This document shows positions 54,634 through 62,731 of a stretch of 64,000 nucleotides of DNA, one piece after another. Below the pieces are notes generated by a model. It searched no databases, was not told the DNA's origin, and saw only the letters and a list, made by a program, of their open reading frames with translations. The stretch is from Collibacillus ludicampi. Lineage in GTDB: Bacteria > Bacillota > Bacilli > Tumebacillales > BOQE01. The stretch spans positions 3,628,710 through 3,692,709 of the forward strand of contig NZ_BOQE01000001.1 in the NCBI RefSeq assembly GCF_023705585.1, written 5' to 3'. The translations under genes were made by a program, and so were the position numbers. Positions within the stretch are counted from its first letter, which is position 1; each line of letters opens with the position of its first letter.

Positions 54634-54924
54634 TCAGAGAAGAAAAAAGAAAGCCGCCCCACCGATTGCAGTATGAATATCACCGTCAACATCTCCCACT
54701 CTGTTTCCATCGCGATCTCGAATGATTTTCCCATCGATTTGAGCTACTTTGTTTTTGCTCATGTCTCGAATCGAACGACCATCTACTTCTCCCACCGTAA
54801 TTCCCTCAAAATTTTTTATGAAACTCCCTTCTATTTTACCGATGATCTTCCCATGGATATCTTTAATGAAGTGACCTTCAACAAATGCGATAGGATCTCC
54901 CGATACATTACGTATGCACCCCAT
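54634..54924 (-). CDS. Small protein of short tandem repeats
   Basis: 96 aa with a GGAGGGG site before the ATG. About four to five copies of a unit near 16 residues follow the pattern I-[KR]-D-x-x-G-x-x-[IV]-G-x-[IV]-[DE]-G, for example FIKDIHGKIIGKIEG and IIRDRDGNRVGDVDG. Such repeats usually build a beta-hairpin stack or beta-solenoid. A hydrophobic C-terminus ends it. Family unknown to me. Confidence 0.65.
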   Translation of the reverse strand: MGCIRNVSGDPIAFVEGHFIKDIHGKIIGKIEGSFIKNFEGITVGEVDGRSIRDMSKNKVAQIDGKIIRDRDGNRVGDVDGDIHTAIGGAAFFFLL

Positions 54925-55163
54925 CGTGAATCCCCTCCGTTTTGATTCATGACAAATCAGTATTAGGATATGTATGAGTTTTCCGTTTAGAATCTAATAC
55001 TTGTCCTATGAATCTCACTTCTCTGGGAATGGACATCGGGGCCATCATTAGCCCCTTTAGGTGCATTATTTTGATCGCAATTTGGAATTGACAGTCATTT
55101 CTTTATGGTTGGTCGGTATTCTCCATCAGTTACAGAAACCGGAGATAGGTTTTCGCATCGTTT

Positions 55164-55430
55164 CTATTTGCTATGTTCACCTTCGGACGGAATGTCGGCT
55201 TCTTGAAACATCCTTTTCATGGATTCTTTTTGATGGCTATTATACTGGGCAGGTTTGTAACGCCTTTGTTTCTTCCTGTATGCATTGAGGCTTACAACTT
55301 TGCTTTTTTTCTTTTTCTTTTTCAAAAACCGCTTTCTGACCTCATGTATCTTCCTTTTCAAATGGTTATGGATCCGGTCTTTCGCGAGTAGGTAGGCCGA
55401 TAACAGGACGCCGATAGAAATCCAAAGCAT
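55164..55430 (-). CDS. Small basic membrane-anchored protein
   Basis: 88 aa: one N-terminal helix (MLWISIGVLLSAYLLA), then a very basic stretch with a Lys6 run and SLNAYRKKQRRYKPAQY. GGGGTGATC precedes the ATG. A cytoplasmic nucleic-acid- or lipid-binding tail is plausible. Not recognised. Confidence 0.55.
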   Translation of the reverse strand: MLWISIGVLLSAYLLAKDRIHNHLKRKIHEVRKRFLKKKKKKSKVVSLNAYRKKQRRYKPAQYNSHQKESMKRMFQEADIPSEGEHSK

Positions 55431-55618
55431 AAGATCACCCCAGTTTTACAGTTACGTCCCCATAACAATCAAAAAACGTTGTTGCGACATACGCGTTGAT
55501 TCGTCGCCTCTGCTCAACCACCAAACCTTTGTAAGTACATATTATAAATCAAAAATTCTAAATATACTATAAAAGAGAGAAAAAAGATTGACATATCTAA
55601 AATATTTGGAATCCAGAG

Positions 55619-55975
55619 TATGAGTGCTTGGGTGGATGTATCGCTTTGCGCTTAGGTTCGATGAAAGTCGAACGGGCATATGCTTTGCGCTCATGCTCCG
55701 TGAAGGTCGTCATTGCGGGCATATACTTGGCGTTCATGCTCCGTGGAGGTCGTCTCGCTTGGAATATGCTTAGTTGTTGCGAGACGACCTCCAAAGTCGC
55801 TGTTTCACGCCGAGTATATGCCCCTTTAACGTTCCAAAGGAACCGAGACGACCTTCAAAGTCACTATTACGCGCAAAGCATTTGCCCTATTAACGGTTTA
55901 AAGGAAGCGGAACGACCTTCAACTCACCTCTGCGCTGCAAAGCGACACAACCCACCCAAAAGACACTCCGTTGCA
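55619..55975. repeat. Nested palindromic repeat element, copy C (three shells)
   Basis: Outer arms 55630-55651 with 55937-55957. Shell one: GGGCATATGCTTTGCGC 55674-55690 with 55871-55887. Shell two: GAAGGTCGTC 55702-55711 with 55847-55856, and 55717-55733 with 55807-55823. Core GGAGGTCGTCTCGC 55745-55758 with 55779-55792. One shell more than copy B and in opposite orientation. 55431-55618 shows nothing; ORFs over the element are artefacts. Confidence 0.85.
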
Positions 55976-56030
55976 TTAGGAACCTTAAAATCTCTTTAAC
56001 GGTTTAATCCGGATTTGAATGAACAGAGAC

Positions 56031-56432
56031 CTAATCCTCAAAGTAGTAGTTAAAAGTGATCGGAAACTCTTCGGCGTTACCGGATTCAAAATGAATTTCA
56101 CCCCGGATGCCTTTCAAATCTCCGGTTCCGGAACCAGGAACGACCGTACGCTTTGATGTGAGAATTCCATTTTCGAATTTTCCAAGATGCTCCAATATGA
56201 AGCTCCCTGATTTATCGCCAACATGCCCGGTAATGCGTTCCAAGCCGTAGACAGTGGCAGATGCTTCCGAAAAATAGGATTTCAACTCTTCTAACACACC
56301 TTCGCCCTGAAGCTCCCCTTGATACAATGAAACAAAACTTCCCTTTGTGAGCTTTGGACCTCCATCGATTTCACTAAAAGGTATTTCGTTCCCATATTTT
56401 ATTTTGAGGATTGAATTCGCTTGTGATTTCAT
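56031..56432 (-). CDS. DUF3224-type protein
   Basis: 133 aa single beta-barrel-like domain. LTKGSFVSLYQGELQGEG, RITGHVGDKSGSFILEHLG and DLKGIRGEIHFES match DUF3224. No signal peptide. GGAGG lies 12 nt before the ATG. Function unknown. Confidence 0.75.
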   Translation of the reverse strand: MKSQANSILKIKYGNEIPFSEIDGGPKLTKGSFVSLYQGELQGEGVLEELKSYFSEASATVYGLERITGHVGDKSGSFILEHLGKFENGILTSKRTVVPGSGTGDLKGIRGEIHFESGNAEEFPITFNYYFED

Positions 56433-56569
56433 AATTTCATAAAACCTCCAAAAGCATTTTTACGGTGTATTATACACCACCTTAGCAATTGACAACCGAT
56501 TTTGATAAATAACAAAACGCCCGAAAAAACGGGCGTTTTCAGATTGAGCTTTCACGTGCTCTTCAAAAG

Positions 56570-57454
56570 TTAAAACATGCGCTTGACCGCGGAGATATGT
56601 CTATACCAATAGGATCCTGGTTTTAAAGGAAGATAAGAGCATTTTCCTGTTCCGCCACCCATTTGAATCATTTGACCATTCCCCATATAAATGCCGACAT
56701 GTCCTCCATTGTTGAAGCAAACCAAATCGCCTTCTTGCATTTGACTTACTGGGACCGGCACCCCAACCCGTTGATACTGCATCCGACTGGACGTTGTAAA
56801 CAGATACCCAAGAGCATGGTGATACACATATTCCACATAGTTTGAACAGTCGAACCCTACTTGTCCTCTATCCTCGTTATGTCCCCATACATATCTTTCT
56901 CCTAGCTTCGATTCTCCGACTTGACGCAATGCGGCTACTTTGTCTGCGTGACTGGCGTTTATAGGTGCTAGAGGTGTAATGTTTGGATCGATTCGAACGC
57001 CCCTTGGCGGTATCTGAATACCAGATGTTTGCATTGTGTTAGGACTAGGTACAGTGTTCTCCGTAATAGGACTCGGTGTGCCTTCATTTCGATCCGTTTG
57101 AGCTGGGACGGACAGCAAGGTGTTGTCTCCGCTCTTTACCGTAATTTTTTCGGCTCTTGTATTGGGATGAATATACTGCAGAAAATCGCGAAGTGCGTCA
57201 GTGTCTCTCATGTTGATTACATACTCGTTGCCAGCTCTTTTCACATCAGACTCTGAGATCGGCTTTGTACGCAAAATAATCTCGTTTCCATTTACCACAT
57301 ACTCTGTGCTCTCCACTTTGACGAGGTTTGTTCCCTTTTGCATTTCCTGACTCTGTGTTTTCGGTGGCGTCTGCTGTTTCGGTTCTCCCAACCGAACCCC
57401 TTGACAACCCGTGACTGTAAATAAACATAAGAAAATAATGGGCCATTTACGCAT
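56570..57454 (-). CDS. NlpC/P60-family cell-wall peptidase lipoprotein
   Basis: 294 aa. Lipoprotein signal ends VTGC. A small domain with ISESDVKRAGNEYVINM and a Pro/Thr linker lead to the C-terminal NlpC/P60 domain: catalytic Cys in FDCSNYVEYVYHH, His in GGHVGIYMGNG. It would cut peptidoglycan stem peptides at the cell surface. AGAAGGAGG lies before ATG 57454; the open frame starts 21 codons earlier without support. Confidence 0.87.
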   Translation of the reverse strand: MRKWPIIFLCLFTVTGCQGVRLGEPKQQTPPKTQSQEMQKGTNLVKVESTEYVVNGNEIILRTKPISESDVKRAGNEYVINMRDTDALRDFLQYIHPNTRAEKITVKSGDNTLLSVPAQTDRNEGTPSPITENTVPSPNTMQTSGIQIPPRGVRIDPNITPLAPINASHADKVAALRQVGESKLGERYVWGHNEDRGQVGFDCSNYVEYVYHHALGYLFTTSSRMQYQRVGVPVPVSQMQEGDLVCFNNGGHVGIYMGNGQMIQMGGGTGKCSYLPLKPGSYWYRHISAVKRMF

Positions 57455-57738
57455 ACATATCCTCCTTCTACGGCTTCTAGGTATACATTGGCCCATTACT
57501 CCAATTTTATACACCACAGTTTAAACCAACATCATATGAAGAATATGAATGAGATTGTATGATAGTCAGATTCTATAGTAGATACATTCAATTGATACAT
57601 ATGAGATGAGTATCCCTCTACGTTTGTTCTACTAATTTGTGAAATTTTTGTGTAATACAAATTATATCATTTTTCAACAAATTTCTTGAGTATAATTGTA
57701 TATAGGAGTCTCAATTTGTCATATGGAAGGTGATCGTG

Positions 57739-57852
57739 ATGATGTATAAAGTCGGACAGTGGAGACGCCTCACGATGCAAGAGCGATACCTCATTTTGTG
57801 CGGTATTGTTGCCCTTCAACAAAAGAAGAAACAAATGGCGCTGAAATATTAA
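57739..57852 (+). CDS. Small 37-aa protein
   Basis: GGAAGGTGATC is followed by ATG-ATG and a frame reading MMYKVGQWRRLTMQERYLIL, a short hydrophobic part, and a Gln/Lys-rich tail, then TAA. A strong terminator follows 60 nt later, so this is a complete transcription unit. Amphipathic; not recognised. The interval 57455-57738 holds promoter-like AT-rich DNA. Confidence 0.55.
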   Translation: MMYKVGQWRRLTMQERYLILCGIVALQQKKKQMALKY

Positions 57853-57913
57853 TCATCTTGCTTTCAGTTGATCCCTTTGATGGTGTCATATATAGATGTG
57901 TGAGTCCATAACA

Positions 57914-57946
57914 AAAGGGGTTCCTTGTTACAAGGAGCCCCTTTTT
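57914..57946 (+). terminator. Terminator after the 37-aa gene
   Basis: AAAGGGG and CCCCTTT with inner TCCTTG/CAAGGA stem, then T5. Confidence 0.85.
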
Positions 57947-58063
57947 GATTGATTTAACATAAGCAGGTATCTTTAGTAAAATAAAAGATAACGATCATTT
58001 CATTCCGAGCTCCAATGAGCTCTCCATGATCACCTCATCACTTTGAAGGAAGGATGTTTTCGC

Positions 58064-58897
58064 TTGTTTTACTTCACCACTGCTTTATACAGTGAAGCGA
58101 AACCATTGATCGACTACTTTCAACTAAAGAAACTCCATTCATCGACACGCTTTCAAATCTTTGCTAACGAGAAGATCACACTTATCATCACAGGTGTAGG
58201 GATATTTTCTGCTTCGATTGCAACCGCGCATCTACTTACTTTAAACCGTGTGAAAGATGAGGATATTTTCATCAATATAGGGATTTGCGGAACGGCACAC
58301 GACCATTTCCAAATCGGTCAACCCCTTCTTTGTCATACGATCATTCATCACGATACGAATCAAACTTTTTATCCTGACATTCTCATCAAACATAATCTGA
58401 AGGAATGCGCGCTGGAAACATTTTCACAACCTGTTCACCTCGATATGAAAACATGTATCACAGGTGATGTTGTTGATATGGAAGGAGCCGCATGCTTCGC
58501 TGCAGCCTCGACCTTCCTTGCTCCCCATCAAATCTATGTTTTAAAAATCGTTTCCGATTTTTTAGATGAAGCGCAGATAACACCACAATCGGTTTCTTCT
58601 TTAATAAAAGACAACATACCGGCACTCGAACGACTGATGCGAGCAAGTCACGGGATCGTAGCGGGAAACAAGGAAATCTTGATGGAAGAGGATTATCTCC
58701 TGTTGCAACAGATTCGCGATCAATTACACTTGTCTGTAACGTTATACCACCAACTGATGCAACTGGCTATACAGTATAAAATCCGCACGAGGCAGGATCT
58801 CTCCTGTCTACGGGCTTTTTTGTCCGTTCATGCAGAATCCAAGCACGAGGGGAAGATGGCTTTTGCAAAAATCAAAAGACAGCTTCTTTACGAATGA
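58064..58897 (+). CDS. MTA/SAH-nucleosidase-like phosphorylase fold protein
   Basis: 277 aa from TTG 58064 with AAGGA 9 nt upstream. The PNP/UDP family-1 fold shows early Glu in ALYSEAKPL, GVGIFSASIATAHLL, NIGICGTAHDHFQIG, VVDMEGAACFAA and Asp in KIVSDFLDE, which line up with the catalytic Glu, Glu and Asp of MTAN. A C-terminal helical extension of about 75 residues is unusual. It overlaps the SPL-like gene by 35 nt and is likely coupled to it. Confidence 0.75.
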   Translation: MFYFTTALYSEAKPLIDYFQLKKLHSSTRFQIFANEKITLIITGVGIFSASIATAHLLTLNRVKDEDIFINIGICGTAHDHFQIGQPLLCHTIIHHDTNQTFYPDILIKHNLKECALETFSQPVHLDMKTCITGDVVDMEGAACFAAASTFLAPHQIYVLKIVSDFLDEAQITPQSVSSLIKDNIPALERLMRASHGIVAGNKEILMEEDYLLLQQIRDQLHLSVTLYHQLMQLAIQYKIRTRQDLSCLRAFLSVHAESKHEGKMAFAKIKRQLLYE

Positions 58898-59873
58898 TTT
58901 TTCACACATCTACATCGAAAAAGAAGCCTGGAAGTATCCATTGACACAAACGATCCTCCAACGATTCCCGCATGCGAACCGGATTGAAATCGATCGATAC
59001 CAAGATGTTTTTAACCGTTCCAAGCAGAATTTCTTCTTACAAAAGCACGCTCCGAAATTGATTTTGGCAGTCAAAAAAGCTCCCTTTCTGTATCGCGGGG
59101 CGGAAGTCTGTCATGATTTTGGCAACACCTATTTCTATTACACTTCATCCGCGTTAAATTGTCTGTACAACTGCGAATACTGCTTCTTACAGGGCATGTT
59201 TCCTTCGGCAAACATCGTCCTGTTCGTGAATATCGACGATTACTTTACGGAAGTTTCCCATACGTTGCAGAAACATCCGGTTTATTTGGCGATCTCTTAC
59301 GAAACAGACCTCCTGGCCTTCGAAAGAATCGCTCCGTATGTATCCAAGTGGATCGATTATGCGAGAGAACAAGAAGATCTGCTGCTTGAAGTCCGCAGTA
59401 AAAGCGCCAATTACACAGCCATCCAACATCTCGAACCGGCTTCGCAAGTGATCTTGGCATGGACTCTTTCGCCGGATGCAGTCATCCAACAATTCGAAGC
59501 GGGAACGCCAAACCTTACAGCGAGATTGAAAAGTTTACGCCAAGCAATCGATGATGGTTGGAAGGTTCGCATCTGTTTCGATCCTGTCCTGCATATTGAA
59601 AATTGGCAAGAACATTACCGCGAATGTATCGAACGTACGTTCTCGGTCGTGCCAGCAGAAAAAATCCAGGACATCAGCATCGGGGTTTTTCGCATTCCCC
59701 GCGATTATCTCAAAAAAATACGGAAGCATCGCACTGATTCTGCTCTGCTTCACTACCCTTTCGAAAGTCATGACGGCGTTTTCAGTTATCCGCATGAGAT
59801 CGCTAAACAGCTCATCGATCACGTGTACCAACATGTGAACACGTACGTTCCAAAAGAGAAGATCTACATTTGA
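58863..59873 (+). CDS. Spore-photoproduct-lyase-like radical SAM protein
   Basis: 336 aa from TTG 58863 (AGGGGA 9 nt upstream). The iron-sulfur motif is CLYNCEYCFLQG (Cx3Cx2C) as in SplB, preceded by DFGNTYFYYTSSALNC, and followed by YETDLLAFE and LLEVRSKSAN of the SPL family. SplB reverses spore photoproducts in DNA using SAM. No splA is beside it. Whether it repairs DNA or acts on another substrate is open. Confidence 0.85.
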   Translation: MQKSKDSFFTNDFSHIYIEKEAWKYPLTQTILQRFPHANRIEIDRYQDVFNRSKQNFFLQKHAPKLILAVKKAPFLYRGAEVCHDFGNTYFYYTSSALNCLYNCEYCFLQGMFPSANIVLFVNIDDYFTEVSHTLQKHPVYLAISYETDLLAFERIAPYVSKWIDYAREQEDLLLEVRSKSANYTAIQHLEPASQVILAWTLSPDAVIQQFEAGTPNLTARLKSLRQAIDDGWKVRICFDPVLHIENWQEHYRECIERTFSVVPAEKIQDISIGVFRIPRDYLKKIRKHRTDSALLHYPFESHDGVFSYPHEIAKQLIDHVYQHVNTYVPKEKIYI

Positions 59874-59895
59874 TAAAGAATGGAGAGGTTAAAAC

Positions 59896-60630
59896 ATGCG
59901 AGCAGCTGTGGTTACTGGGGCTTCTTCAGGAATCGGACTGCAGATCGCCAAAAAACTGATCGCGTTACACTTTAAAGTATACGGGATTGCGCGGGATTTC
60001 TCGAAAACTTCTTTTACCCATGAACAGTTTGTTCGGATCACCTGTGATATCACGAACACAAAACAATTATGTAAAACGATCGAAGAGATCAAACAAAATA
60101 ACGATGAGATCTATCTTTTAATCAATAACGCTGGGGTCGGTTATTTTGGCCCACATGAACAATTGAAACCGTCACAAATCGAAGCGATGGTGGCGACCAA
60201 TTTGCAGGCACCCCTCATCGCAACCCAACTCTTATTACGGAATATCAAGCAGTCACAAGGGTATATCATCAACATCTCTTCCATTACCGCCAAAAAGTCC
60301 AGCACGCACGGTTGCGCATATGCGGCAACCAAAGCTGGTTTAACCCATTTCGCTACCAGTCTGTTTGACGAAATTCGAAAAACCGGGGCTAAAGTGATAA
60401 CGATTCATCCGGATATGACGCGTACTCCGTTTTATGATCATCTTGATTTTCGGGAAGGAGATCTTCCTGAGAGCTACATCACCGCCGAATGTATTGCGGA
60501 AGCAGTGGAAACGATTTTAAATCAGAGGGAAGGAACTGTCATCACCGAAATGACGATACGTCCGCAAAAACATATGATCACGCGAAAGGAAAAGAAAAAA
60601 TTGAAAGCACATGACGATTTACTTTTGTAA
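59896..60630 (+). CDS. Short-chain dehydrogenase
   Basis: 244 aa with TGASSGIG, NNAG, Ser in NISSITAKKSS and YAATK. TRTPFYDH gives the C-terminal substrate region of classical SDRs. GGAGAGG upstream. Third gene of the nucleosidase-SPL-SDR unit, 22 nt after SPL; its substrate may be the product of the other two, but this is inference. Confidence 0.87.
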   Translation: MRAAVVTGASSGIGLQIAKKLIALHFKVYGIARDFSKTSFTHEQFVRITCDITNTKQLCKTIEEIKQNNDEIYLLINNAGVGYFGPHEQLKPSQIEAMVATNLQAPLIATQLLLRNIKQSQGYIINISSITAKKSSTHGCAYAATKAGLTHFATSLFDEIRKTGAKVITIHPDMTRTPFYDHLDFREGDLPESYITAECIAEAVETILNQREGTVITEMTIRPQKHMITRKEKKKLKAHDDLLL

Positions 60631-60658
60631 GGGGAATTCCCCTTTACAAAAGTAAATC
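60616..60658. terminator. Bidirectional terminator overlapping two convergent stop codons
   Basis: A palindrome (GATTTACTTTTGTAA with its near-complement around GGGGAATTCCCC) covers both gene ends. Because of it both proteins end with Asp-Leu-Leu-Leu. Confidence 0.85.
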
Positions 60659-61420
60659 AGACAAATATTTTTTGACCTCACGTAATGTATCCCCAATCGG
60701 ACGATGAATCACCAGATCGAACAGCTCATCCATCTCGGTTTTTTCTTTATTAATGAGAACACTTTTTGTACGATGATTCATTTGTGCGATTCGCGGCAAA
60801 TAATTGACCGGTGAAACTTGTAAGGATGAGCCTGCGACAACAAACAAATCGGCACAGGCGACTTCTTCCGCCGCGAGTTCCATATGTCTCACCATATCGC
60901 CGAACAACACCACGGAAGGTTTTAATATCGTGTGGCAAATCGTTTCGTTATCAATTCTCTTTTGGCAACGAGGGACATCTTGCTGATTGATATCCTGTAA
61001 CTGATATTGGCTTTGACACTTCGGGCAATAAGATGTCCGCAAGGTTCCATGCAACTCATATACGCGAGTGCTCCCTGCCGATTGATGCAGACCATCCACA
61101 TTTTGTGTCAAAATGGTTACATCTTTCCCGCCTTTTTCAAGTTCCGCAAAAAACAAATGACCGAAATTGGGAGAAAAGTTTCCCATTAACTTGAGTTGAA
61201 AGATCTCTTTAAATGCCGACCAGAAACGTTCGGGATCGCGTTTAAAAAAGTCTCTGGAAATCACCTGTTCCATCGACTGGTATTTTGTCCATCTTCCATC
61301 TTGCGAACGAAAATCAGGAATCCCCGATTCCGTGCTGATGCCCGCTCCTGTCAGAACGACGATTTTTTTCGCATGTTCGATCCATTCCGCAAGTTGTTGA
61401 AAAGAAACGTCGATGCTCAT
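60644..61420 (-). CDS. Sirtuin NAD-dependent protein deacetylase
   Basis: 258 aa. NAD site GAGISTESGIPDFR, TQNVDGLH with the catalytic His in YELHGTL, zinc pair CPKC and a later RCQKR...C, GSSLQVSPV. GGGGGAG upstream. It removes acyl groups from lysines using NAD+. It is 12 nt upstream of no other gene on its strand but follows yjbQ-like by 12 nt, so both may be one transcript. Confidence 0.92.
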   Translation of the reverse strand: MSIDVSFQQLAEWIEHAKKIVVLTGAGISTESGIPDFRSQDGRWTKYQSMEQVISRDFFKRDPERFWSAFKEIFQLKLMGNFSPNFGHLFFAELEKGGKDVTILTQNVDGLHQSAGSTRVYELHGTLRTSYCPKCQSQYQLQDINQQDVPRCQKRIDNETICHTILKPSVVLFGDMVRHMELAAEEVACADLFVVAGSSLQVSPVNYLPRIAQMNHRTKSVLINKEKTEMDELFDLVIHRPIGDTLREVKKYLSDLLL

Positions 61421-61432
61421 GATCTCCCCCGC

Positions 61433-61834
61433 TTATCCCTTGATGACCTTGATGTAGACCGTCCGATGTCTCGGCCCGTCAAATTCACAGAAATAGATCC
61501 CCTGCCACCTTCCAAGAATCAAACGACCCTTTTCGATCAGAACCGTTTGCGAAGCTCCCATCGTGCTTGCTTTTAGGTGAGAAGCAGAGTTCCCTTCCGA
61601 ATGGCGGTATTTTTCGTGTTCCCAGGGATAGACTTCATCCAATCTCATCAACATGTCGCGTACTACATCAGGATCCGCATTTTCATTGATCGTAATGCCA
61701 GCGGTCGTGTGCGGGCAGTAAACGATAGCAATCCCTTCATCGATGTTCTCTTTTCTTACCACTTCCGCAACATTCGCCGTAATCTCGATGAACTCATCCC
61801 TTTTTGATGATTGGAGGGTCATTTTATGCACCAT
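61433..61834 (-). CDS. YjbQ family protein (UPF0047, secondary thiamine-phosphate synthase-like)
   Basis: 133 aa, full length for the family. CPHTTAGITINENADPDV and HLKASTMGASQTV, with GRWQGIYFCEFDGPR at the end, are diagnostic. Members show weak thiamine-phosphate synthase activity; true role unsettled. AAAGGA before the ATG. Confidence 0.88.
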   Translation of the reverse strand: MVHKMTLQSSKRDEFIEITANVAEVVRKENIDEGIAIVYCPHTTAGITINENADPDVVRDMLMRLDEVYPWEHEKYRHSEGNSASHLKASTMGASQTVLIEKGRLILGRWQGIYFCEFDGPRHRTVYIKVIKG

Positions 61835-61900
61835 ACGAACGTTCCTTTCCGATAATTATTCTGACGCTGGAGAGGTGAGATCAATCCTTAAACAGAGGGA

Positions 61901-62692
61901 TTACATCCGCATCTCCCGTAATAATTGATTGATATACGAAGGCACCTTCATCATGCGCACGCCGTACCAGCTAAAGATTTCTCCATCGACTAAAATCACT
62001 TTCATCTCAGGGAATAACTGTTGCAACTCATCCTTATGCGAATCCGTAAAAGGGAAAGGTTCGGATGGTAAAAACAGAAAATCAGGAGCTGCTTGTTTCA
62101 AATCATCCTCTGTGACAGATGGGTACCTTCCTTCATAGTCCCTAAACACATTCGTGAAACCGCATGTTTCAAGAATGGAATGGATGTATGTGTGATTGCC
62201 CGCAACCATAAACGGTTTTTTCCATATGAGATAAGCGACTTTGCAATCTCGAACTTTCGGCATGTTTTTAAACTGTTCTTCAATCTCTTCGACGTAATGG
62301 CGCGCCTTCTCTTCCCTGTTCGTCAAAAAGCCTAGATCCCGAATCAAGCGGAGCGCACCCGCGTAATTTTCTACATCTGCGACAAAAACGGGAAAATCGC
62401 GTGAAAGAGATTCGACCATTTCTTTTGTATTTTCTTCTTTTTCCGCAATGATGAGATCGGGATTCAGCGTTCTGATGAGATCTTCTTGTATTTTTTTCGT
62501 CCCGCCTACATTCGTCACCTGCTTTACTTTGTCTTCAGGATGAATACAATACCGCGTTTTCCCTACAATTTGTTCCTCAAGATCCAAAGCAAATAACGTT
62601 TCAGTAATCGACGGGCACAAGGATACAATCCTTCGAGGCGGAAATTCAAACTCAATGGTTCTTTGCAAATGATCTTTGAATATTTTTTTCAT
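61901..62692 (-). CDS. BtuF-like helical-backbone metal receptor without signal peptide
   Basis: 263 aa with PPRRIVSLCPSITETLFALDL, NPDLIIAEKEEN and GGTKK, as in cobalamin/iron-siderophore-binding BtuF/FhuD proteins (PF01497). The start MKKIFKDHLQRTIEF has no hydrophobic signal or lipobox, and GGGGTG places the ATG, so the protein should remain in the cytoplasm. No permease or ATPase gene is nearby. It may bind cobalamin or a tetrapyrrole in the cell. Confidence 0.78.
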   Translation of the reverse strand: MKKIFKDHLQRTIEFEFPPRRIVSLCPSITETLFALDLEEQIVGKTRYCIHPEDKVKQVTNVGGTKKIQEDLIRTLNPDLIIAEKEENTKEMVESLSRDFPVFVADVENYAGALRLIRDLGFLTNREEKARHYVEEIEEQFKNMPKVRDCKVAYLIWKKPFMVAGNHTYIHSILETCGFTNVFRDYEGRYPSVTEDDLKQAAPDFLFLPSEPFPFTDSHKDELQQLFPEMKVILVDGEIFSWYGVRMMKVPSYINQLLREMRM

Positions 62693-62731
62693 GGATGCAC
62701 CCCACTGATCGTATTCAATAACCTGCCTCCA

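Noticed and set aside
55597-55999. Frames on both strands across palindrome copy C
   Set aside because: Same reason; the protein segments repeat those at copies A and B because the DNA repeats.
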